This document shows positions 16,901-25,601 of a DNA stretch of 64,000 nucleotides, one piece after another (the stretch's first letter is position 1; each line of letters starts with the position of its first letter). The DNA comes from an uncultured Duncaniella sp. GTDB taxonomy: Bacteria; Bacteroidota; Bacteroidia; Bacteroidales; Muribaculaceae. Made by a program: the position numbers and the translations under genes. The notes under the pieces were generated by a model, which did no database searches, was not told the origin of the DNA, and saw only the letters and a program-made list of their open reading frames with translations. The DNA is taken from positions 51,643-115,642 of the forward strand of contig CAJUIX010000010.1 of the NCBI GenBank assembly GCA_910586665.1, read 5' to 3'.

Positions 16901-18133
16901 TTATTTCTGAATCGAGTTATCGTCCATGTGGAGGGTATGGCCCATGCGCTTTTGCTTGGTGAGCATATAGCGCAGATTGTAGCGGTTGGGGGCGATTTCA
17001 ATACCGACATTGTCGACCACCTCGAGACCGTAGCCCTCGAGGCCTATGCGCTTCACTGGATTATTCGTAATCAGGCGCATCTTGCGGACACCGAGCAGGT
17101 GGAGTATCTGTGCGCCGACGCCATAGTCGCGCTCGTCAGCCTTGTGGCCGAGATGGAGATTGGCGTCGACCGTGTCGAGCCCCTCCTCCTGGAGTTTGTA
17201 AGCCTTGATTTTCTCCATAAGACCGATTCCGCGTCCCTCCTGATTGAGATAGACGATGGCGCCTCGCCCCTCCTTCTCGATGAGCTCCATAGCCTTGTGG
17301 AGCTGTTCGCCGCAGTCGCAGCGCATGGAGCCGAAAATGTCGCCGGTGGCGCATGAGGAGTGGACGCGCACGAGCACAGGTTCGTCGCCCGACACATCGC
17401 CCTTTATTATGGCGATATGCTCAAGCCCGTTGCTCTTCTGGCGGAATGGAATGAGGCGGAAGTGGCCGTAGGCAGTGGGCATGTCGACCTCCACGCCCTC
17501 CTCCACGAGTGACTCCTCGCGCAGACGGTAGGCTATGAGGTCACGGATGGATATGAGTTTCAGCCCCCACTCGTCGGCACGCTTGCGGAGCTGAGGGAGC
17601 CGCGCCATAGTGCCGTCCTCGTTGAGAATCTCGATGAGCGAGGCTGCGGGCTGCAAGCCGGCGAGGCGCGCGAGGTCGATAGCGGCCTCGGTGTGGCCGG
17701 CACGACGGAGGACGCCGGCATCCTGGGCATAGAGCGGGTGGACATGGCCCGGACGACCGAAGTCGTCAGGCTTGACCGCAGGGTCGGCAAGCGCGCGGAT
17801 AGTGGCCGCACGGTCGCGGGCCGACACCCCGGTTGAGCAGCCGGGCAGAAGGTCGACAGTCACGGTGAAGGGGGTACCGAGCATGGAGGTGTTGTCCTCG
17901 ACCTGGCGTTCAAGCCCCAGTTCGCGACAGCGCGACATCGACAGGGGGGCACAAAGCTCCCCGCGGGCATTGGTAATCATGAAATTTATATCGTCAGGCG
18001 TCACCTTCTCTGCGGCGATGATGAGATCGCCCTCGTTTTCGCGGTCCTCGTCGTCGACCACGATAACAAACTTGCCCTCGCGGAAGTCGGCGATGGCTTC
18101 TTCTATGCTGTCTAACTTTATATTATTATCCAT
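16901..18133 (-). CDS. ribBA: Bifunctional DHBP synthase / GTP cyclohydrolase II
   Basis: 410 residues, two riboflavin-pathway enzymes in one chain. The N-terminal RibB half (1-205) has FVIVVDDEDRENEGDL and the DRAATIRALAD block and makes 3,4-dihydroxy-2-butanone 4-phosphate. The C-terminal RibA half (206-400) shows the zinc site VHSSCATGDIFGSMRCDCGEQL, then YLNQEGRGIGLMEKI and LLGVRKMRLITNNP, and opens the GTP ring. It is the last gene of the long minus-strand envelope run, 22 bp behind the LptF-type permease. Confidence 0.96.
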   Translation of the reverse strand: MDNNIKLDSIEEAIADFREGKFVIVVDDEDRENEGDLIIAAEKVTPDDINFMITNARGELCAPLSMSRCRELGLERQVEDNTSMLGTPFTVTVDLLPGCSTGVSARDRAATIRALADPAVKPDDFGRPGHVHPLYAQDAGVLRRAGHTEAAIDLARLAGLQPAASLIEILNEDGTMARLPQLRKRADEWGLKLISIRDLIAYRLREESLVEEGVEVDMPTAYGHFRLIPFRQKSNGLEHIAIIKGDVSGDEPVLVRVHSSCATGDIFGSMRCDCGEQLHKAMELIEKEGRGAIVYLNQEGRGIGLMEKIKAYKLQEEGLDTVDANLHLGHKADERDYGVGAQILHLLGVRKMRLITNNPVKRIGLEGYGLEVVDNVGIEIAPNRYNLRYMLTKQKRMGHTLHMDDNSIQK

Positions 18134-18155
18134 GAGCGGTATTGTTTTGCGGATA

Positions 18156-20075
18156 TCAGGGTAATTGAGGAGCTATAAGCTCTATGAGCTGGTCGGAAAC
18201 CTTGGACACGGTATGAAGCTCGTCGCGCAGGCGCTGCTGGGTCTTGCGTCCGTAGAACCACACTGCGAGCCCGAGCGGGAAGATCACAATCATGGTCCAC
18301 GAGAGCCACTTGCGGGTCGACGGCTGCTGGAACCACAGACTGCGCAGGATAGGCATGTCCATGAGTTTGAGTACAACCATTTTTTCGCGGGAGTTGGAGA
18401 TGTAGTCCACGTCTGACTCTATCTCGTCGCGCAGACGGTGGAGGCTGTCACGGTCATAGCCGCGAAGCCAGTAGTCTATGTAGTTCTGCTTCGAGGGGTT
18501 GACAGAAAGATAGGCCGCCACCTCCATTTTTAGCTTTTCGAGGCGCTCGACAGCCACTGCGGGGTCAAGCTCGTCCATGACAAGCTCCTTCATCTCCACA
18601 TGGCGCACCTCGCTCACGCCGAAGAACTTGCGGAAGAAGTTCAGATAGGCGTCCTTGTTGAACACGGCTGAGTCGTTGACGGCCTTGTAGGTAAAGAAGA
18701 CACCGAGGGGGAGGAGGACGGCTGCGCTCAGCCACATTCCTTCCCATACTTCCCACTTGCCGTCACGGGCGAGCTTATAGCCCATGTTGTCAATGATGTA
18801 GTAGAAGATGAAGAGGAAGACCGATATGACCAGCGGCGTGCCGAGACCACCCTTGCGGATAATGGCGCCGAGGGGAGCACCGATGAAAAAGAAGATGATG
18901 CACGCGAAAGAGAGTGTGAATTTCTTTTGCAGCTCTATTGCGTGGCGGCGAAGGCTTTTGAGGTCGTCGGCCATAGCGAGGCTCTTGTATTCATACTCCT
19001 GGCGCATACGCTGCGCCTTGGCAAGGCCCTGGTTGAGATAGTTGAGCCTCAGGCCCGAGGATGAACCGCGGAAAAGGGAGTCGACGTTAAACGGATGCTC
19101 GAGAGCCACGTCGGGGCGGCGCACGGAGACGCGGACATTGGCCGTGTCAGTGCGTGTGGTGTATGTCCTGACACCGAGATAGGGATATTCGCGGAGAGCG
19201 GAGCCGTAGATATTGCCGAGAGAGTCGACACGCGCGCCGACGGAGTCAATCGTGGCCTGAAGCTCAGCCATATTCTTGCCGACATACTGATTGCGCATCC
19301 CCTGCTCGTCCATACGGTTGAAGTTGGTGTCGAACTTGAGCATGATTTCCTTCAGGTCGAAGCTCTCGCGGCGGTAGGGAACGTTGCGGGAATTACCAGC
19401 ACGGGCATCACGCAGATTTTCGAATGACTCACCGTTCCAGAGGCGGAGGAAGAGGTGGGTCTTGTCGGGCGTGATGGACATTTTGCCAGAATCGGCAAGG
19501 ATAATAGACGAATTTTCAAAGCCCTTGGAGACGTCGTAAATCATCACCTCGTAGAGCACGCCCGTATCGCGATTCTTCTCCTGGACGAAGAGATTATAGC
19601 CCGGAATCTGGTCATAGAACACCCCTTCGGGAATCTCCAGTTCGGGCGATTTTTGGCGCATGGAGTAGAGGAGCGTCCACATCTTGGTCTGCGCCACAGG
19701 CAGAATGTCGTTCTGAAAAAAGAAAGCACCGGTGGCAATCATTACCATCAGCACTATAAGCGGGGCCATAGTGCGCAAGAGCGAGATGCCCGAGGCTTTC
19801 ATGGCCGTGAGTTCGAATTGCTCGCCGAGGTTGCCAAAGGTCATCAGCGAGGCGAGCAGGATGGCGAGCGGGAGCGCCATAGGGACAAAAGTGACGGCAG
19901 CGTAGAAGAACAGCTCGCATATCACGTCGACCCCGAGGCCCTTGCCCACGAGCTCGTCGATATATCTCCACAAAAACTGCATCAACACTATGAACAGACA
20001 GATGCAGAACGTCATCATGAACAGAGGCACGAAGCTCTGGAGGATGAAGATGTCCATGCGTTTGATGCGAAACAT
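18156..20075 (-). CDS. lptF: LptF/LptG-family permease, long Bacteroidetes form
   Basis: 639 residues, nearly twice the length of the paralogue at 9658-10728. The N-terminus MFRIKRMDIFILQSFVPLFM and the following two membrane segments (about 12-35, 55-85) are typical of YjgP/YjgQ proteins. A soluble part with a long insertion, rich in charged residues, spans about 130-370. Membrane helices return near 385-460, then a coiled-coil-like stretch MKELVMDELDPAVAVERLEK follows and a last membrane pair near 590-610. It would pair with the shorter permease in LPS extraction. The length resembles other Bacteroidetes LptF proteins as I recall them. ribBA follows after 22 bp. Confidence 0.85.
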   Translation of the reverse strand: MFRIKRMDIFILQSFVPLFMMTFCICLFIVLMQFLWRYIDELVGKGLGVDVICELFFYAAVTFVPMALPLAILLASLMTFGNLGEQFELTAMKASGISLLRTMAPLIVLMVMIATGAFFFQNDILPVAQTKMWTLLYSMRQKSPELEIPEGVFYDQIPGYNLFVQEKNRDTGVLYEVMIYDVSKGFENSSIILADSGKMSITPDKTHLFLRLWNGESFENLRDARAGNSRNVPYRRESFDLKEIMLKFDTNFNRMDEQGMRNQYVGKNMAELQATIDSVGARVDSLGNIYGSALREYPYLGVRTYTTRTDTANVRVSVRRPDVALEHPFNVDSLFRGSSSGLRLNYLNQGLAKAQRMRQEYEYKSLAMADDLKSLRRHAIELQKKFTLSFACIIFFFIGAPLGAIIRKGGLGTPLVISVFLFIFYYIIDNMGYKLARDGKWEVWEGMWLSAAVLLPLGVFFTYKAVNDSAVFNKDAYLNFFRKFFGVSEVRHVEMKELVMDELDPAVAVERLEKLKMEVAAYLSVNPSKQNYIDYWLRGYDRDSLHRLRDEIESDVDYISNSREKMVVLKLMDMPILRSLWFQQPSTRKWLSWTMIVIFPLGLAVWFYGRKTQQRLRDELHTVSKVSDQLIELIAPQLP

Positions 20076-20130
20076 AGCCGTGGGAAGTTACTTTTTGTAA
20101 TGTGGAGTGATGTTTTTTAATGTCCAACGC

Positions 20131-20169
20131 CCGCCATGTGCTACCCGCGTAGTGCGGGTGACATGGCGG
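20131..20169 (-). terminator. Long hairpin between ompH and the LptF-type gene
   Basis: Two nested stems: CCGCCATGT/ACATGGCGG (20131-20139 and 20161-20169) and ACCCGC/GCGGGT (20143-20148, 20154-20159). No T-run follows on the minus strand, so it may be a processing or partial termination site instead of a simple terminator. Confidence 0.5.
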
Positions 20170-20204
20170 ACGGGTATGGTTTAAAATCTGTCGGGGATTT
20201 TCAA

Positions 20205-20696
20205 TTAGATGCCGAGACGGGTCTTGACAAGGGGAGTGATGTCGGTGACATCAGTGCCGGTGTAGATAGGCATCACGTTCTCGAAGATGAAAGTATAGTT
20301 GCCTTCGGCACCTACGCTCTGGATAGCTTTGAGGACTTTCTCCTGCACGGGGGCCATAAGCTGCTGGTTCTGACGCTGGAGATCCTGCTGTGCGGTCTCG
20401 CGGAAGCGCTGGATCTTATTGTCAATCTCCTGGAGCTCCTGGGTGCGACGGTCCTTGATAGTCGCGGGTGTATTCTCGTCGAGAGCCTGGAATTCCTGGA
20501 ACTTCTTGTTCATTTCTTCCTGGAGTTTGCCGAATTCGTCCTCATATTTCTTGGTAGCAGCTTCCATCTGCTCCTGGATAGTCTTCATCTCGGGGAGAGA
20601 CTGCATGAGTTCAGTCGTGTTGATTACGCCGAATTTCTGAGCGAAGAGGCTCATGGGGAACGCAATCATGATTGCGAGTAATAGTTTCTTGATCAT
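20205..20696 (-). CDS. OmpH/Skp family periplasmic chaperone (first paralogue)
   Basis: 163 residues. Signal peptide of about 20 residues ending in SLFAQ, then KFGVINTTELMQSLPEMKTIQEQ, followed by a long charged helical stretch (about 40-110) that forms the tentacle of the Skp trimer, and the C-terminal beta part with FIFENVMPIYTGTDVTDITP. Skp carries unfolded outer-membrane proteins across the periplasm to BamA. It stands 90 bp behind its neighbour paralogue, and both follow bamA, a conserved order in Bacteroidales. Confidence 0.9.
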   Translation of the reverse strand: MIKKLLLAIMIAFPMSLFAQKFGVINTTELMQSLPEMKTIQEQMEAATKKYEDEFGKLQEEMNKKFQEFQALDENTPATIKDRRTQELQEIDNKIQRFRETAQQDLQRQNQQLMAPVQEKVLKAIQSVGAEGNYTFIFENVMPIYTGTDVTDITPLVKTRLGI

Positions 20697-20786
20697 CGTT
20701 GTATTATGAAGTTTTATTTTTGATTTAAATACGTTCTTGCTGTAGCTGTCGCCCCGACGCGCCGGAGCGGTGCAAAGGTAGGCAAT

Positions 20787-21302
20787 TTATTTGGAATAAC
20801 CTAACTTTTCAAGGACCTCGTTGGAGACGTCGATACGCGGCGAGGCAAAGATGATGTCGGCCGATGTGGCGCGGTCGAATATACACTGGTAGCCTCGCTC
20901 CTCAGATACCTTCTTTACGGCATTGTAGACGTCGTCCTGGATAGGCTTCATGAGTGTCTGGCGCTTCTTGTAAAGCTCTCCGTCGGGACCGAAGTACTTC
21001 TGGCGGAGCTCGGCGGCCTTCTTCTCAGCGGCCACAATTTCCTCCTCTTTCTTTTTCTTCTGCTCGTCAGTCAGGAAGACCATCTCGTTCTGATAGTTCT
21101 TATAGAGAGTCTCGGCCTCCTTGGCGACGGCCTCGACCTCCTTCTGCCAGCGCTGCGAGATCTGGTTGAGCTGCTCGTTGGCCATTTCGTAGGCGGGGAC
21201 GTTGGAGAGGATATAATCCATGTCGACAAGGGCAAACTTCTGGGCCGAAGCGCCTGCGAAACATGCGAAGATGAGTGCTAATGTCAGAAAAATCTTTTTC
21301 AT
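20787..21302 (-). CDS. OmpH/Skp family periplasmic chaperone (second paralogue)
   Basis: 171 residues from the ATG at 21300-21302, which begins a clean signal peptide (MKKIFLTLALIFACF, cleavage near GASAQ); an upstream in-frame ATG at 21350 would bury this signal. The mature protein starts KFALVDMDYILSNVPAYEMAN and has a Lys/Glu-rich coiled coil at about 60-125, then QCIFDRATSADIIFASPRID. Same role as the neighbouring Skp; the two differ in helix length and may form separate trimers or mixed ones. Directly downstream of bamA (gap 87 bp). Confidence 0.9.
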   Translation of the reverse strand: MKKIFLTLALIFACFAGASAQKFALVDMDYILSNVPAYEMANEQLNQISQRWQKEVEAVAKEAETLYKNYQNEMVFLTDEQKKKKEEEIVAAEKKAAELRQKYFGPDGELYKKRQTLMKPIQDDVYNAVKKVSEERGYQCIFDRATSADIIFASPRIDVSNEVLEKLGYSK

Positions 21303-21389
21303 ACCTTGGCGGTGTTTTAGGGTGGTTGAGAGTTGTTGGGTAATGTTCATATATTATAGACGCACCAACGGGTGAAAAGTTTAACCGGC

Positions 21390-24044
21390 TTAGAATTCCT
21401 GTCCGAGAATGAAGTGGAAGTGCGAACCACCCTTCTGTCCGTAGGCCTTGTCGAAGCCGTAGGCCCAGTCGATACCCATCATACCGATCATCGGTAGATA
21501 GATGCGGACACCGGCGCCGGCGCTGCGCTTGAGGTCGAAGGGAGAGAAGTTCTTGACGGAGGTCCAGGCGTTACCACCCTCGATGAAGGTCAGCCCGTAG
21601 ATAGTGGTCGTCGGCTGTAGCATGAAGGGGAAGTGGAGCTCCATACCGAAGCGGGTGTAGGCGTAGCCGCTGCCTTGACCGGTGAGCTGACCGTTGTCGT
21701 AACCGCGGAGGGCGATGGTCTCCTGAGCGTATGTGTAGGAGCCTGACATACCGTCACCGCCGACATAGAATGTCTCGAAGGGTGACTTGAGATATTTATT
21801 ATAGCTGCCGAGGAGGCCGATGTCGGCACGGGTCATGAGCACAAGCGTGTATTTGCCCTCGGGGTTGGTGAGCGGGGTGTAGGTACGCGACTTGAAGCGG
21901 AGCTTCCAGTACTCAATCCAGTGGTAGAGGTCGCGGCGGGCCTGCTCGGTCTTCTTGTCGGTGTTGCTCTGGTTGGCAAGCTCGTAGAGTTTCTTCCAGT
22001 CCTTCTTGCCGAAGAGCGAGGCGGGAGGAGTCATTTGCAAGCTGAGTGAGAAATCCGAACCGGTACGGGTGTATAGAGGATTGTCAATTGAGTTACGGGC
22101 GAGGGTGAGGCCGAGGGTGAGAGAATTGGCATTACCGTTGTTCATGTTCATGATGTAGTACCAGTTCTTCACGTTATACCAGCTGTAGCCAAGCTCAGCC
22201 TGGAAGGTGAACCAGTCGTCAGGCCAGTTGAGACGCTTGCCGAAGCCGAGCGAGAGACCTATCATCTGGATATACTTGTTGGGGTCGTAGGCATTCTCAT
22301 ACGAATAGCCGTTGTTGTAGCCGTAGTCGCCATAGCCGTAACCATAGCCGCCATAGAGTCCGCTGTAGGTGGGATAGTAGTTGGCGTAGTTGCGGGAATA
22401 GTATGAGGAGTTCACACCCGTCTGACGACTGTAATATGCCGAGACGGAGAGTGAGTTGGGTCGCTTGCCACCGAACCAGGGGTCGAGGAAGGAGATGCTG
22501 TAGGCCTGGAAGTAGCGGGCATTGGTCTGCGCGGAGATTGTGAGCTGCTGGCCGTCGCCCTGCGGGATGAGGCCCTTGTAGCTGTTGGGGTAGAAGAGGT
22601 TCTTGATTGAGAAGTTGGTGAACTTGATAGCCACCTTGCCGATGATACCCGTTTGTCCCCAGCCCATCGAGAATTCAAACTGGTCATTAGACTTCGACTC
22701 GAGGTTGAAGAGGATATCGACCGTGCCGTCTTCCTGGTTAGGCTCGGGGCGGATGTCGAGGTTTTCAGGGTTGAAGTGGCCTGTCTGCGCGATTTCACGG
22801 GCCGAGCGCATGAGGTCGGTCTTGCTGAACAGCTCGCCCGGTTTCACACGAAGCTCTCGACGGATCACCTTCTCATAGAGTCGGTCGTTACCGTTGATGA
22901 TAATGTTGTTGATTCGAGCCTGAGGGCCTTCGGTGATTCGCATCTCGAGGTCGATGGAGTCGCCGCTGACATTCTTCTCTATGGGCTGGAGGTCGAAGAA
23001 GAGATAACCCTTGTCGAGATAGTAGGTCGAGATAGCGTCCTCATCGTCGGATGTACGTTTCTTCAGAAGCTTCTGGTTGTAGACGTCGCCCTTCTCCATT
23101 CCGAGCACGGCCGAAAGGATGTCGGAAGTATATATGGTATTACCGACCCAGGTGATGTCGTTGAGGTAATATTTCTTACCTTCCTCGAGCGTAATGTAGA
23201 CGTCGACAGTCTTTTCATCATAGGGTACTACGGAGTCTGAGAGAATCACGGCGTCGCGATAGCCCTCCTCGTTATATTTCTGAATGATGCGCTTGAGGTC
23301 GTCCTCATAGTCGCTCTCCACAAACTTTTTCTGACGGAAAAGGTTGAGCAGCTTGCCTTTTTCGTTGGTTTTCTTCATGACTCGCTGGAGCTTGTTGTCG
23401 CTCAGCATCTCATTGCCCTCGATGTAGATCTTGTGGACCTTCATCTTGTCATTTTTGTTGACATTGATGTCGACAATCACCTCGTTGGGGTGCGAGAGGT
23501 CGTCGGTAAGGTTGATTTTGACCTCAGCGTTACCGAATCCCTTGTTGCTGAAATACTTCTTGATAATTTGCTCGGCGCGGTTGACGATGTTCTGCGTAAT
23601 CTGGTTGCCCTTCATGAGCTGCAGTGTCTCTTCGAGGTCCTGCTTCTCGCCTTTCTTGACACCGTTGTAGTTGATTTCGGCGATACGGGGCTGCTGGCGG
23701 AGGTTAAGAGTAAGGTATACCTTGTTGCCAACAACCTTGTCGACAGTCAGCTGCACCTTCGAGAAGAGGCCCTGACGCCACAGACGCTTGGAGGCATCTG
23801 TAATCTCAGAACTCGGTATGGTTATGATGTCGCCGACCTTGAGGCCGGTATAGCCGATGACGATATAGTCTTCATAGTTGTCTGCACCTTTCACCTGTAT
23901 GTCGGCAATCTCGTAGGTTTTCGGGAGGCCGGTGAAGAGAATTGTGGGATTGTAGACCGTGTCGGTCGGGGCCTGGGCTGAGACGGCGATTGACGCGGAA
24001 AATGATGAGAGCAGGAGCAGTAATGTGATGAATTTAAGACGCAT
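21390..24044 (-). CDS. bamA: Outer membrane protein assembly factor BamA
   Basis: 884 residues. Inserts beta-barrel proteins into the outer membrane. Signal peptide (about 1-24), then POTRA-type repeats over about 40-440 (for example VKGADNYEDYIVIGYTGLKVGD and the GNEMLSD segment) and a 16-strand barrel ending with HFHFILGQEF, where the terminal Phe is the usual barrel signal. Motif GFDKAYGQKGG lies near the C-terminus. Odd feature: at about residues 540-586 there is a low-complexity loop with 15 Tyr in 39 residues (SGLYGGYGYGYGDYGY region), predicted to face the cell surface. Flanked by uppS (35-bp gap) and two Skp genes. Confidence 0.96.
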   Translation of the reverse strand: MRLKFITLLLLLSSFSASIAVSAQAPTDTVYNPTILFTGLPKTYEIADIQVKGADNYEDYIVIGYTGLKVGDIITIPSSEITDASKRLWRQGLFSKVQLTVDKVVGNKVYLTLNLRQQPRIAEINYNGVKKGEKQDLEETLQLMKGNQITQNIVNRAEQIIKKYFSNKGFGNAEVKINLTDDLSHPNEVIVDINVNKNDKMKVHKIYIEGNEMLSDNKLQRVMKKTNEKGKLLNLFRQKKFVESDYEDDLKRIIQKYNEEGYRDAVILSDSVVPYDEKTVDVYITLEEGKKYYLNDITWVGNTIYTSDILSAVLGMEKGDVYNQKLLKKRTSDDEDAISTYYLDKGYLFFDLQPIEKNVSGDSIDLEMRITEGPQARINNIIINGNDRLYEKVIRRELRVKPGELFSKTDLMRSAREIAQTGHFNPENLDIRPEPNQEDGTVDILFNLESKSNDQFEFSMGWGQTGIIGKVAIKFTNFSIKNLFYPNSYKGLIPQGDGQQLTISAQTNARYFQAYSISFLDPWFGGKRPNSLSVSAYYSRQTGVNSSYYSRNYANYYPTYSGLYGGYGYGYGDYGYNNGYSYENAYDPNKYIQMIGLSLGFGKRLNWPDDWFTFQAELGYSWYNVKNWYYIMNMNNGNANSLTLGLTLARNSIDNPLYTRTGSDFSLSLQMTPPASLFGKKDWKKLYELANQSNTDKKTEQARRDLYHWIEYWKLRFKSRTYTPLTNPEGKYTLVLMTRADIGLLGSYNKYLKSPFETFYVGGDGMSGSYTYAQETIALRGYDNGQLTGQGSGYAYTRFGMELHFPFMLQPTTTIYGLTFIEGGNAWTSVKNFSPFDLKRSAGAGVRIYLPMIGMMGIDWAYGFDKAYGQKGGSHFHFILGQEF

Positions 24045-24079
24045 TGGTCAAAAAAAGTTTGTGTGGAGGGATGTATATC

Positions 24080-24817
24080 TTATTTAAGTTGCTCGGAGGT
24101 CAGGCCGAAACGGCGTTCACGGCCGCCGAAGTCCCGGATGGCTCGGATGAAGTCCTCGCGGGAGAAGTCGGGCCAGTATGTGTCGGTGACATATATCTCC
24201 GAATATGCGATCTGCCAGAGCAGGAAGTTGCTGACACGGTGGTCGCCGCCGGTGCGGATTAGCAGGTCGGGGTCGGGCATCGACGCAGTGGTCAGGTAGG
24301 TCGAGAAAGCCGCGTCCGAATCCATGTCGGAGGGCTTGGCACGACCGGCGGCCACATCCTCAGCGAAGCGGCGGGCCGCCTCGACAATCTCCCAGCGCGA
24401 GGAGTAGCTTATGGCGAGCACAAGAGTCAGACCCGTGCAGTGGGAGGTGTCGGCGATGCACTGGCGCAGACGCTCGTAGGCTTCGCGGGGCATGCGGGAG
24501 CTGTCGCCAATCATCTGTAGGCGCACGTTGTTCTTAATCAGGTCCGGGGTCTCGCGCTCTATGGCAATCACGATGAGGTGCATGAGGGCGTCGACCTCCG
24601 CCTGCGGGCGGTTCCAGTTTTCGGTGGAGAATGTATAGAGTGTCAGATAGCCGATGCCGAGTTCCGACGCCACCTCGGTGATACGACGCACCGTGTTGAC
24701 GCCCTCGACATGCCCTTCGCTTCGGTCAAGGCCGCGGGCCTTGGCCCAGCGACCGTTGCCGTCCATTATAATGGCGACATGGCGCGGGAGGCTATTTATA
24801 TTTGCTTCGTCTGTCAT
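24080..24817 (-). CDS. uppS: Undecaprenyl diphosphate synthase
   Basis: 245 residues. Condenses eight isopentenyl diphosphates onto farnesyl diphosphate in cis, giving the lipid carrier for peptidoglycan and O-antigen. Motifs: HVAIIMDGNGRWAKARGLDR with the catalytic Asp, GHVEGVNTVRRI, LTLYTFSTENWNRP, ISYSSRWEIVEAA, DPDLLIRTGGDHRVSNFLLW and YSEIYVTDTYWPDF. Length and all conserved regions are normal. It lies between the DUF6089 barrel (66-bp gap) and bamA (35-bp gap). Confidence 0.97.
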   Translation of the reverse strand: MTDEANINSLPRHVAIIMDGNGRWAKARGLDRSEGHVEGVNTVRRITEVASELGIGYLTLYTFSTENWNRPQAEVDALMHLIVIAIERETPDLIKNNVRLQMIGDSSRMPREAYERLRQCIADTSHCTGLTLVLAISYSSRWEIVEAARRFAEDVAAGRAKPSDMDSDAAFSTYLTTASMPDPDLLIRTGGDHRVSNFLLWQIAYSEIYVTDTYWPDFSREDFIRAIRDFGGRERRFGLTSEQLK

Positions 24818-24883
24818 ATTTTCTCTTGTGTCCGGCTCACGGGAAAGAGCAGCCGGAGAATATATGTGGTTTTTATTATCGTC

Positions 24884-25585
24884 TTAGTCAATGCGGTGGC
24901 AGGTGACACAGCGCTTGCCGAACTCATAGGTGAGCGTCAGGGAGATAGTCGAGTACCAGTCGGTATTCTTCAGGAAGGAGCTTTTTATTTTATAGAGATC
25001 CGTCAGCTCGCTGCTGTCCACCTTGTCGCCAAAGACCTTGGTCATGGTGAATTCCAGTCCGAGGTTGAGACGCGGCCTCACCTTGTATTTCACGCCGAAG
25101 CCCATCGGGAGGCTCATAGCCACGGAGGTGTCGCCCGCTGAACTTGCCATTGCCACTCCCAGACCGAGGCTGAGGTAGGGAGAGAACCGGGAGAGGCGCT
25201 TATAGGTCTCCCCTATGCCGTAGTTGAAGAAATTGAACTCGGCACGGGCACCGAGGTCATAGACCCACGATTTGAATTCGTAGACCTTCCCCTCGGGAAG
25301 GACATTGTCCATATCGGCAGTGGTGCCGCTGAGGGAGGCGGCGTTGAGGATGCCACGAATGGCCCAGCGGGTGTTGATGAGATAGCGGAAAGTGCCGTTG
25401 AAGGAGACGCCCGGGTGGGCGAAGAGGTTGCTCTCGTTGGCATCACCGAGGTAGCCCGACATGCCGACACCTCCTCCTATGTCAAACTTATAAGTCTCGA
25501 CGCTCTCTTGCGTCTGAGCTGTCAGCCCGGCCGGGAGAGCCAGGGCGCAGAGGGTCAGTATTATTGCTGAAAGGAGAGATTTCAT
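24884..25585 (-). CDS. DUF6089-type outer membrane beta-barrel protein
   Basis: 233 residues. Signal peptide of about 23 residues ending in GLTAQ. The rest has alternating strands with aromatic ends (KFDIGGGVGMSGYLGD, RWAIRGILNAASLSG, WVYDLGARAEFNFFNYG, YLSLGLGVAM) and ends near SLTLTYEFGKR, followed by CVTCHRID. This matches the DUF6089 barrels found next to uppS-bamA in Bacteroidales; that family name is from memory. The function is unknown; its fixed place in the Bam run suggests an envelope assembly or stress role. The DUF6242-like gene ends 16 bp upstream. Confidence 0.8.
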   Translation of the reverse strand: MKSLLSAIILTLCALALPAGLTAQTQESVETYKFDIGGGVGMSGYLGDANESNLFAHPGVSFNGTFRYLINTRWAIRGILNAASLSGTTADMDNVLPEGKVYEFKSWVYDLGARAEFNFFNYGIGETYKRLSRFSPYLSLGLGVAMASSAGDTSVAMSLPMGFGVKYKVRPRLNLGLEFTMTKVFGDKVDSSELTDLYKIKSSFLKNTDWYSTISLTLTYEFGKRCVTCHRID

Positions 25586-25601
25586 TCGATTTTACACATT
25601 A

